This document shows positions 53,574-63,540 of a DNA stretch of 64,000 nt, one piece after another. This stretch comes from Onchidella celtica (Eukaryota > Mollusca > Gastropoda > Systellommatophora > Onchidiidae): positions 54,188,763 to 54,252,762 of the forward strand of contig OZ007571.1 in assembly GCA_963931925.1 (NCBI GenBank), read 5' to 3'. The translations under genes and the position numbers were made by a program. The stretch's first letter is position 1, and the number at the start of each line of letters is the position of its first letter. Under the pieces are notes generated by a model, which saw only the letters and a list, made by a program, of their open reading frames with translations, did not search any database and was not told the DNA's origin.

Positions 53574-56500
53574 CTGCACAGACCCAACAATGCATCCCAC
53601 GGGAGCCAAGACACAGCTGAAAAGTACATGGAAAATATTTGCTTGAAACCTGATGAAGAGAAACTCTCTACTTCTGACTGTCCTTTGTGAAGCCAGCCAA
53701 AAACAGCGTTTTTAAGAGCTGAACAAAAAGCCCTACTTAGAGCTGCAAAAGAATAAGGCAAAGTCAAAATGTGGCAAGAAGAAACAGTTATACAAAGCAA
53801 AACCTCACATAAGAACTAACACAGAAACGATACAATAAAAACACAAAGGAAAAGGAAAGATAAATCAAGCTTTCATCTACTGACCTTCTTCAGGAAAATA
53901 AATGTAACAGGATAGAAATTTAAACAAATGAATTTTTCTTCTTCTTCGTTCACAAAATCTAAATCTGCAGATTTAGTCTTTTGGGAAAATCAACGGTTTT
54001 CTGCAGTTCTGGCAGAGCACCATAGAGTTTGACAATTCAGGTCGGTGGGTATGGGCCAGTATGTTTCTCGTAGTGCTGAGAAGAGTGTGCAGTTCTGCAT
54101 AGAATGTTTCACAAATGCGGATAACTATCCTCTGCAAGTTCCAGATCTGTTGTTAGGAGTGCGTGGTATTAAATTTTTTCCATTATAAGCCATTGCTGAA
54201 CAGTGAAAACAACTCAGTGTTTTCTCTATTTGGTTTTGTACTTGGAATATACACCCTTAACATTAACAACATTCCACAAGGAAAGCAAGGTGCAGATGCC
54301 CAGGATAATGAAACTCCTAAAAGAAAGATCTCTATATATGTCGCAATCTTAGTTCTTGTTTCTTTCTCCATTTTATGAAAAACTGGAGATCTGTTCTTAG
54401 TGTGTAGAATAGGTATGACAAATGCACACTTTGACACATTTTTAACCCTCACCTGTGCAAGCAAGCGCTCACGCTACACTGGCGACAAAAGTCGGCAAGG
54501 TCAAGGTGACCGCCCCACGCGCAAGCCCTAGTTTCACACGTCGGGTCACTGACCTTTTTGAAACGAAACCATCGTCTTCTGTTCACCGTATCTCTTCTAA
54601 ATCAAAAGCATTGTGATATGGACATGTTAACCAGTGAACCACTGGTCGGAATCACAAAGACTAAGCTTTCAAAGGCTCTCCCTACACTTTCAAAAGATGT
54701 AACATCGACATGCAAACTCTTGCTCAACAAATTTGCAATATGTGAGCGAGCCCCACTAACCTCAACGGAAGTCGCACTGGACCAAACGGAGAAAATAGCG
54801 ATGAAACACAAATAGGTGATTTTTGACGATTTTTATATTTTGGTCGATACTTGAAGTTCAACTATTTTTCTGCAATCTGTGAAAATATTATGTCTCAAAT
54901 CAGCCTCTAAATATTGCTTTTACTGCCTTTACTTTTGCCTTTGGCATCGAATATCACTTCAATAATCGGGTTCATTGAACTCCGATAACTTCAAAATTAA
55001 TTGACCTATTGTCACAAAATTTTCACACGGTATGTATAATTTGTATAGGCATAGACATGCAAAATTTCAAAGTTGTAGGTTAATTACAAGTACCCGACGC
55101 TAGGGAGTTAGTAAGGCCACCCATCTCGCAGAGAGCGGAAATTCCTCCATCTTTAATGGCAATTATTTTCTCGGAAGTTTGCTTCCGTTTTTGGCTGGGG
55201 GGTAAGTGTCTTTAAAAAGCCATAAGTTTGCGAAGAAAAGGAGCATTGCAATAATTTTTACACCAAATTAAAGATGAGATTTTATACTTTATGTTGGTAT
55301 TCATAACTCAAAGCTGAAAAAATGCGACTTCCGTTGAGGTAGTGAGGCTCGCTCACATATTATCTCATTTTCTCACAAGCTTACCACCATCTGGAGTTGT
55401 CTGTATCTGAGAACCAATCAGAAACAAGCTCTGAAATGATCTTTGCCCCAAATGCCCACATTGGTTTATTAGTATGTGTCAATCAGGATGAAACCATTTG
55501 TGTAAGGCTTGGGAGGGCGTGGCTAGTTATTATGCTTCGTTCTCACGAAAACTACAGCTGTCAGTTTGGAATCATAAGTCAGATCATTGGTTAGAGACTT
55601 AACAGACTAAGGTTTTGCTGGTTAATTCATTATCAAGCGTGATAAGGCATAGCAGTGAATGTTTTCATATCGGTCAATAAAAACCGAACCACGTGCACGG
55701 CGTACAAAAACCGGATACTTTAGTTGACTGCCAGTAATAGGCTGGAGGCGCCCGCGGTCGTTGGGCCGTGACGGTGATCGTCGTTACTGATCGGTCAGCG
55801 AGCGCCGTAGCATGGATGTTGCAAAACGCATTTTTTTGTACTTTATCGGGGAGTTATTACGCTAACAATGTTTGGTTCAGCGATTAATTGTTAGTGGGTA
55901 GCAGTCGGCAAATGCTGTTAGTGTAAGATATCGAAAGAAAAATAGTTAAATATTGATTGGTTTAGTTGTAGTAGGTATTTAAAGTTGGCCCTATTTCAAT
56001 GCTGACACTGTTGTTAGATTGACATAATAAAGATCCATAATTCGGTAACCGCCGGTCGATCCCCGTTCAAATTTACAACATATAAAGTAGACACATGTAC
56101 AAGCTTCCTCACCAAGTGGCTTTTTTGCCGCAGCTTTTATAATGGGTACAGGTCAATTTAAACAGCTATCTGTTGTCACTTGGCATATTATGTCGCCCTT
56201 AGCTTTCACTTGCCGTCTCCTCGTAAGAATGTTTGCGCATTTCTTTTACTTGGAACAGCTTATTTATGTACAATAAATACAGTTTCGAAGTGCCTCACAA
56301 TTGGGTTCATTGTTGTGTGGAGGGGTCGGTCTCTGAATTTTCATTTGGCCGCACTTTAGGCCAGGGTTTGGCTGTGCAGCTCAGTGACGCTACTTGCAAC
56401 AGGTGGATTTTCACGATAAATTCTAGTTTACGAAAGTCATCATTGATGCTACATACATTTTTTTTTTTTGTTTGGCAATAGCCTGGTGGCTACTCGCACT

Positions 56501-59500
56501 GCCTTGCTCACCCAGCAACCGAACCCGAATGTTATTGTCTTATATAGTATAGTATGTAGATCTAGTGGTGTTCTACAATGTACTGTTCTGGGATTGTTTT
56601 GTTGGGCAACATCCTCCTGTATGTCACATTGTAATTGTCTATCACTATCAGAGTTTGAAATCCAGAAAGTGATTCTGTGTGGACGGGTTTAGTGTATGAG
56701 ATGGCTCTGTGAACTTGACTGAAAGAGCTGTTGAGATAGTCGAATGTCATTTGCAGTGTACATGCCTCCTCGGTGATGAATGGGGTTGCATGTAAGCATT
56801 TTTGCCTGAGTGACAATCTCTTCAGTGAGGCTGAGAGTCTTATGGTAGTGGTTATCAATAAATGACCTGCTGCTATAATAAGCATGTGGCGAGATTCTGT
56901 GTGTTTTGAGAATTCCATTGAAACAGGAAGCAAGAGGGCCAGAGTTTGGGGTGAGCCCAGAAAATGTGCTAAGAGGTAATGCATCTTCTGTCTGCTTCAA
57001 TTCTTGTGTGTATTTTGTTTTGTCGGCGTCCGTGTCGCTGAAAATTATGCTAGTTACATTTACATAGGGTATGTCCTGGCTGGCTATTTACAGAAGGCTA
57101 CTCAGAATAAGTTGGACAGAAAGGAGAACAAATACAAGCATCTTAGAACAGCTTGGCACCACCAGAAGAATAACACCTGAAATAAATAAAAGAAGACTTG
57201 CATACATCGGCCACGCGGCCCGAAACAAAAGCACGGCCCTTATGATATCAATCCTTCAAGGAAAGACAGAAACAAAGAGAAAACAAGGAAGACCACCCAT
57301 TACATATCACGATAACATCAAGAAAGTCAGCCAGCTGGAAATAAGTGAACTAACTAGGAAAGCTAAGGACAGGATTGGGTGGAGGAGATTTTGTCGTGAC
57401 ATCCACTGTAGCAGCTAACATCGATGACGATGAAGCCGACAGGTGACAGGTGAGGAGGAGGTCCTGGCTGGTTGTTTCAGTGTGAGGTATGTTTTGGTCA
57501 GTTGTGTTTGTTTTAGAGAGACTTGTGCTTGGAGAGTCTAAAGTGGTGTGTTTTTTGTTTTTTTTTATGCTGCTGAGGTGAGACGTCTGGGATGCAAACT
57601 GCTTCAGTAGAACACGGCCGTGAGACATTCGCTGCCTCTGCTGTTTCGTTACAGTTGGGGTTGTATTCGCTCCTAATGTTTAAACTGTTTTTAATAGTAA
57701 GTCTGAGAATCAAGTGAAACTGTGCATTGTTCACGTTTAGCGTCCTGAACTATCTTTTAACATTCTGGACAGATATATGGAATGTTTCTCGATATAGCCT
57801 TCCCTGATATCTAGTCGGTAGACCAAAAAAAAAACAACAACGTCGGAAGCAATTGATGAACACAAAAAAATGGTTCTTGGTCTGTTTTTTGTTGTTGTTT
57901 TTATATCATCCAAACACATGTCACAAATGTCCAGAGCAGAAATATGCTTATTTGGTGCATGATTCACGTTATTATTATGTTCAGGCAGTTTATTACATCA
58001 CAAGAAAGTCAGTAGTTCGGCCAACATAACAACAATAGGTGAGCACCTCACATATAAATTGATATAGCGTTCCAACTAAAGTTGCGGCATTATTGAAATT
58101 AGTGCAGACAGATCAGAAATTATTTCTGATCACACAGATGAAAACTGCAAACTGTTTTCGCCGGCCAGTTTTGTGTAATTAACAATAGTTTATCTGCGAT
58201 TGGGCACGGGAAAAGTACAAAATATAGGTAATAAACATACGTGCGTAGAAGAAAGACCAAAGCACGTAGAAAGCTGGGATTTGCGCAGACTGTAAGGGAA
58301 AGATTGTTGCTGGAGTCTTCAGAGCAAGACATCAGGATGGGTCCACCGGGACTGTCGCAAATTTGATATCAAAAGAGTCGAATTTTAACATGGAAGCGTC
58401 TCCCGTTAATTGCTGCCCGCGGAGCGAATCTGACCCCGGTGAGCATTCCAGCGCACGAGATTTATGACCGCCAGCCGGCGATAACTAAGAGGCGCGATTT
58501 CGAGCATTTTTGTACGCCGTGGTCAGCGTATGTGGTCATCGCATAGCGGCAAGGATCAGTGACCCCAGATAAGATTCTCCGTAAGTAAGGTCACTGACCG
58601 GGCAGCGGGCTTTACGAGTAGCGCGCGGGGTGAGAGTTAAAATGTGTTGTGGCACTTATCAAGCTGTTTCACAGTTCCAATTTATTCTAACACATTATCA
58701 TAATACTAAAGTCACAAACGTTTAACGTCAAATTTCTCAGATGTGTAAAAAGGAGAGCTGGAGCAAACAAGAACTAAGGTTGCGATGAAAGGGAGTCTCT
58801 CATGCAGAATGTTTAAAGTATTCTATGAATGATGATTTTTGATCAACTGGAGTTTACAGCTTCAACACTGCATTTTTAAATGATGGAACTCAAGTTTGGA
58901 AACATTTGTTGATTGTTGTCAAGTCATGCATTTATAATGCTGCTTGTCTTCCCCTCTTTATGGCTGTGAGTTTAATTTACTCAAATACTCATCAATCCAT
59001 ATTAGAAAATTGGTCTGAATATTACATGGCAAATGAAAAAATATATCCTAATATTTCATGGGTATGTTACTGAATACAAAGTGCAGCTAACATATGAGTA
59101 GATCCAGGGTATTAAAGTTCAACCTATGAATAAGTCAAAGTCTTCACATTTACAACTGGCTTTGGTAATTTAGTCACATTTCCCACACATTTTCCTGCAT
59201 CAGTCATCTTTGTCATAACAGTGATCACACCACACTAATTTAAAAAAATATTTTTTAGTCGGGATAGGATAAGGTTTTGGTAACACTGCACAGGAAATAG
59301 GCTTGCACTGGCCCAGCCAGAATTCCAATGTCAGACTCAATCTGACATAGATTTGAATAGGATTTCTGCATGGCTGATAGGATTTCCCTAAGGGCTGGTT
59401 CCCTACATCAAACCAACATTGGCACAATGTCAGCACTATTTTGCAACCAGCAGATCTACAAAGGAATGATGTCATTTCTATGTGCAAACCTGACGTCAAT

Positions 59501-61967
59501 CCCACAAGTCCAGTTTCCGTAGGGCTGCTGGCTGGGGATTAATTTCAATAAAAAGCATGCTATCCAGCTAGTATATATTGTCACCTTTCCCTAAAACTGA
59601 AGTCATTGGTTTTGGCTACTTGTCAGGAGAAGCAAAAAAACTTTTATTTCAGCACAGCTGGTCTGGTGACAATGACTTTTTGATAGTTTGCTATTTGATT
59701 ATTTTTTTGGCTTAGGAGTCTAGAAGCAGGATCATTCGATGTAGCTTTGAGTGTAGCTTTGAATGTAGTTGAACATATATAAATTGAACTTTTGAATTAC
59801 TACTGTCTTAGGGAATGGTGACGATATGTATTGGGATTGGAACAGTCAACCAGGCCAGATAAACCATTTCCCCAATAAGTTTACTTACTGTTTTAAACCA
59901 GAAGAGCATTTGCCTGAGAGGAGACACATTTACCCTGGAGCACATAACGATGGAGGTCAGGATCGAAGCAGCACATAGAACACCACCAGGAAGAGATATA
60001 AATGTACAGCTATAAAATATGCATGGGTGAAGATACATACACTGTAACGACATAAAAATTGCTAAAGGGATCAAGTGATGAATTTTAGTAGTGGCAAATT
60101 TGTCTTCCATTGACGAAATAAATTAGTTGACTCTGATATGCTGCAGTGTAGAATTAATTCCTACCTTCCAGACAGAAGTTTCTCGATCACTTTGATATTT
60201 CGAGTGGAAATTAGTCTATAAAATTAGTGGATTCCTTTTTTTTCTAAATTTCATGTTAATTAGATTTTTTGTTCTAAAATCTTTCTGTCAATCAATCTTA
60301 TTAGTTGATTGTATTTAATTGTTGACCTTTCCAAAGTCTCATGATAATGATATTAAGAAGCAAAGTTTTACGAAATTCCATTCAATCAGAATGTAAAATA
60401 TGAGGCTTGACACACACATACACAAAAAGAAAAGGACCTAAGAAGGCAAACAAAATGTGTAATCATTTGGACTATGCCACTATTTTTTTTTTTTATGTAC
60501 CAAAGGAAATAATCATAAAATCATGTAAAGCCTATGAATGAGCAGACAATATGGTGTTTTGATAGTTGTCATTTTTCAGACTACATACAAATCTATAGCT
60601 CTCTGCTTCTTGACCCAGACTTCAGACTAGGTTATGAAAAGGTGTAAAGTAAATCTGTACTTGATTTGGCACTTTATATAGTCGGATAATAACATTAGAG
60701 ATGATAATTAAAGTAAGAAAAAAACGAGTAAAATTTATGGAAACAATTAAAAAAAATAAAACCGCATAAATCAAAGCATGACAGGCCACTAATTAGCATA
60801 TCAGTATGCTCTTGTTTTAAATTGATAATTGCAAAGATTTCATGTTCTGCTTGAAAGCGAGTAAGATGAAGTTAATGGTTTAGCATGAATATAAGCTTAT
60901 TTCATATTTTAGCTATTCCTTCAGGATTTCTCAGTCACACTTTCAGCCAACGTCCATGCCACACCACTGGCAGTTTTATGATATTTGATGGTACAACAAA
61001 AATTTCCCACCAACATTGGCTTGACTTTGGTAATTCCAAGGCAGAAGGTCTAGTGTTGTTTTTAGTGACATGCATAAAACAGTCAAGAGAATTCCACCTG
61101 GAGAAGAGAGGAATACATGGATGGATGGATGATTAGATGGATGGATGGATGGATGGATGGATGGATGGATGGATGGATGGATGGATGGATGGATGGATGG
61201 ATGGATGGATGGATGGATGGATGGATGGATGGACAAATGACAGAAGGATGGACAATTGGACAGATGGATGGAAGGGTGGGTGGGTGGGTGGATGGATGAA
61301 TCGATAGGTGGGTGGATGTGTGGATGGATGGATGCACGGGTGGATGGATGGATTAACGAACAAAAGGGTGGATGACATCTGTTAATAATTTCACTTTCAG
61401 AGTCAAATTACATGTATTAGCTTCTGCAGCCTTTTTACTTAAAACTGAATCACTAGCCTAGTGTCACTTTTGAAGTTGAATGTGCTGGCATCATGAGCAT
61501 AACTGGTAAGAGACAGGCATTAATTACTGCCGGCCCCGTCACAATCATTCCAAGGGGTCTTGATCTTTGCTCATCTGAAATATGTAAACTGTACATCGAC
61601 ACTGATCTCATGGGATGACAGTTTCTTTGGGGGGGGGGGGGGGGGGACTCATCCTGAAAAATGGTGGCCCAAGATAGAGACAGTAGGAGTACTGACCAAG
61701 TTTTAGTTGGATTTAAGTGGAAAGTTTTCGACAGGGGTACATTTGTGTTAATCAAATTCAAGAAGTTGATAAGCTCACTTCTCTTCTCTGTGTACACGAT
61801 GATGGCTGAAAGGTGATATGACTTCACAGATTTGCTCCATCATCGGAAATTGTGCGACATCATGGATGCACGATGCATGGACAGAAATGGACATTTGCCA
61901 GCTGATGTTTCCAGGAGGTAGCAAGACAGCTGATAACCCTGACTGTAAATGATTGATGATTGTGTAC
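53247..61967 (-). CDS. Nicotinic acetylcholine receptor-like subunit, exon 5 to stop (locus N2)
   Basis: Cys-loop cation channel subunit of the plasma membrane. Minus-strand exons: 61967-61458 (end of ligand-binding domain, TM1), 61097-60995 (TM2), 60009-59889 (TM3) and 53573-53247 (cytoplasmic loop, TM4, TAG). Phases agree at every joint, and the joined TM2-TM3 reads [14 protein letters not shown] like the GKYLLFTM of the family. The Cys-loop pair is 13 residues apart (codons 61868-61870 and 61826-61828). No vicinal Cys pair precedes TM1, so it is a non-alpha type. Oddities: a 1-base frameshift near 61818-61825, FPMMEQ in place of FPFDEQ, a GC donor after exon 61458 and a coding poly-C run. 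The 6.3-kb last intron carries a large nested transposon. Upstream exons were not found before the window ends. Gene or recent pseudogene is undecided. Confidence 0.75.
53798..54441. other. Part of N2 last intron, nothing recognised
   Basis: Unique-looking sequence between the segmental duplication and the TTAA-target element. Confidence 0.4.
54742..55356. mobile_element. 615-bp MITE nested in the TTAA element
   Basis: Ends GTGAGCGAGCCCCACTAACC and, reverse-complemented, GTGAGCGAGCCTCACTACC, about 36 bp of inverted repeat. ATAT lies on both sides; equally, TA with TGTGAGCG ends. The TA reading suggests Tc1/mariner. The empty site is at about 968-972 in the other copy. Confidence 0.75.
55696..58521. 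mobile_element. 2.8-kb inverted-repeat insertion nested in the TTAA element
   Basis: CACGGCGTACAAAAA at the left and its exact inverse at the right. The sequence resumes at the point where the unfilled copy is continuous (about 1310). No convincing target duplication. CAC ends recall CACTA-type elements, but no transposase was recognised. Confidence 0.6.
57084..57460 (+). mobile_element. 5'-truncated LINE, 377 bp
   Basis: Flanked by GTCCTGGCTGG (57073-57083 and 57461-57471). Codes for the C-terminus of a reverse-transcriptase [57 protein letters not shown]. Ends GACAGGTGACAGGTGAGGAGGAG. Same family as the 92-bp insertion at 23177-23268. Confidence 0.82.
58641..59389. other. Part of N2 last intron, nothing recognised
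   Basis: AT-rich, no shared repeat or domain seen. Confidence 0.4.
59390..59535. repeat. Hairpin repeat (GACGTCA family) in N2 intron
   Basis: 'ttccctacatcaaacc', AACCAGCAGATCTAC, GGAATGATGTCATTTC and CTGACGTCAATCCC match the family; the arms are slightly diverged. Confidence 0.58.
59889..60009 (-). CDS. N2 exon: TM3
   Basis: 121 bp between TTTATAG and GTAAGT. Encodes [17 protein letters not shown] then [16 protein letters not shown], a hydrophobic helix followed by the N(V/..)...SP turn that ends TM3 in this family. Confidence 0.68.
60430..60850. repeat. Intron-4-like sequence inside the N2 TM2-TM3 intron
   Basis: Matches N1 intron 4 (35430-36240, SINE excluded) and overlaps in content with 62080-62170: 'aagaaggcaaacaaaa', 'aataatcataaaatc', 'tttatggaaacaa'. 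Confidence 0.65.
60995..61097 (-). CDS. N2 exon: TM2 (pore helix)
   Basis: 103 bp between TTCTCCAG and GTACCA. Encodes [19 protein letters not shown] and VGGKFL, aligned with LGISVLL...LLxP and LIGKYLL of nicotinic subunits. Phase fits both neighbours. Confidence 0.68.
61117..61360. repeat. GGAT array, longest in the window
   Basis: A perfect (ATGG)n run of more than 90 bp followed by degenerate units, in the N2 intron between the TM1 and TM2 exons. Confidence 0.85.
61458..61967 (-). CDS. N2 exon: Cys-loop, beta strands, TM1
   Basis: 510 bp from CCTGCAG. Encodes [27 protein letters not shown], the Cys-loop [15 protein letters not shown], then in a shifted frame [42 protein letters not shown] and SKVTLG. 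An 18-base G run (61629-61646, poly-Pro on the coding strand) interrupts it in frame. Length is 1 base off for the phase, placing an inserted base near 61818-61825. It ends CTAG|GCTAGT, a GC donor. Confidence 0.75.
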
Positions 61968-62199
61968 CTGCAGGATAATGAAGTCATTAGCTATGCACAC
62001 TGTTTTGACAGATCAATTTTAATTTGATACATTTCATTTACATCACAGATATAAACTGACAAGCATTTAAGAAGGCAAACTAAATACATTATAAGCACTT
62101 GGACCATGCCACCAAATTTAGGTTGTTTTTTGATAGACCAAGGGAAACAATCATAAAATCTAGTAATGCCTATAATTATTATGAATCAAGCAGTCACAG

Positions 62200-63540
62200 T
62201 CAGTATGGTATATCGATGGCTCCGTGCTGAAACCGGCTATCTGCATGAGATCAAATTTTACAGGAGAGACAAAAAACTGTTTTCGCATTAAGCGAAACGG
62301 AATCTGCTGCTCAGATATCACTAATGTTCCTTTGAATTCAATCCTTTATCAGCCTTACTAATGATTATTGCATTTATTTTAGTCTTTTAAATGAGAACGC
62401 ACATGTCCGGTTTGGTCACTGGAAATGGTCAGCTGCGAAACCGGACATCCAACCTGAAACGTGAATGGCCGGTTTCACAGCTGAAGTTTTCAGTGCTGAA
62501 GTCGGCTAAGTGTATTCTGATGGTTAGCGCTTGATGGCTGATACAATTAAACACTTGCAGTTTTGTTCAATATCATCATACTAGTTTAATCGTCCACTCA
62601 CCTATCCATCCCATACCCTTTCTTTCTCTCCCCGCCCCGCCCCGCCCCAACACACACATTATACAGGTGTGGATAACATACACTGAGGAAAACATTTTTT
62701 TAATTCAAAGATTATTTGATAACTTCATAGACATGAATAATTCGATGAAAACCATTAGTTATTAGTATTATGATGATGTTTAAGTATGAATTTAATAACC
62801 TTGCATGGAAAGAAATTAATGAGGAGTTAAGGCTGACATTGTTCATTAACTAACATAATAATACTGGTAAATGACATTGCAAATAGTGTCACAGGTTCGA
62901 TAATGATAGATCGCGATGGTGATGACGATTACTGTGATGATGACCGCTACTTACAACGATGGTGATGATGGCGATGATGCTTTTAGGCACAGTTATACTA
63001 TTTCCATGTCACAAATATAATGTTCTAGAAATCTGCATAAGCACTGGAGACTAGACAACTTATCAAATAAATGGAATGAATATAATGGCGTGACGTTGAT
63101 GATGCAGATAACTGGCGAAAGCAGAAGAGTGGATGGTGACAAAGCAGAGCAAAGTAGTGTTGCTGAAACTGATATTGAACAATTTTGGATTACGAATCCC
63201 ATAATATAGTAATGAAAGTAATAATGATGATGCAGATGACAATGAGGGCAATACTGATCAGAAAGTTGGATGACGATAGGAATGAGGAAATGAACGAATG
63301 GATGGTTATGATATCTAGTGAGGCAGGTTATCAAAGAATGAATGATGGTCCTTAGGGATAACCGACTTCAGTTCTTCAAGATGATTGTATTAAATTTTGG
63401 AGGTTGCCATCTTGAGGCTGGCGTGATACAGTCTTGGAGGTGTTTGCCCTTGGCTTTGAACGGCTTTGTCTCCTCTCGGCATTGGTAACTCCTGCCATCA
63501 TTCCCCATAATTCAGCTTAAATTCCACTTTCCTGTGTGGC
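62200..63540. other. No gene recognised
   Basis: Upstream side of N2 intron 4. Contains repeated GAAACCGG motifs (62225-62490) and GATGATG-rich sequence. Neither the 110-bp exon nor the mini-exon was found here. Confidence 0.4.

Larger units (their letters stand above)
49532..53797. repeat. Segmental duplication, copy B
   Basis: Collinear with 31972-35274 apart from a 1025-bp insertion (51998-53022) and a missing short tandem duplication near the last exon. It is the 3' flank and last exon of receptor locus N2. Confidence 0.85.
54446..58636. mobile_element. TTAA-target MITE, copy filled by other elements
   Basis: TTAA at 54442-54445 and 58637-58640; ends CCCTCACC and, reverse-complemented, CTCTCACCCCGCGCGCTAC. 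It matches 683-1420 in three blocks (54446-54741, 55357-55695, 58522-58636). The sum of these blocks is close to the 738 bp of the unfilled copy. Confidence 0.78.

Noticed and set aside
55397..55594. Frame conserved with 963-1220 (shared protein sequence)
   Set aside because: Both lie in copies of the TTAA MITE; the likeness is shared DNA, and the rest of the element has stops and no domain.
60976..61378. Open frames of repeated IHPS/MDGW residues
   Set aside because: Artefacts of the GGAT array read in several frames; the true coding part here is only the TM2 exon 60995-61097.
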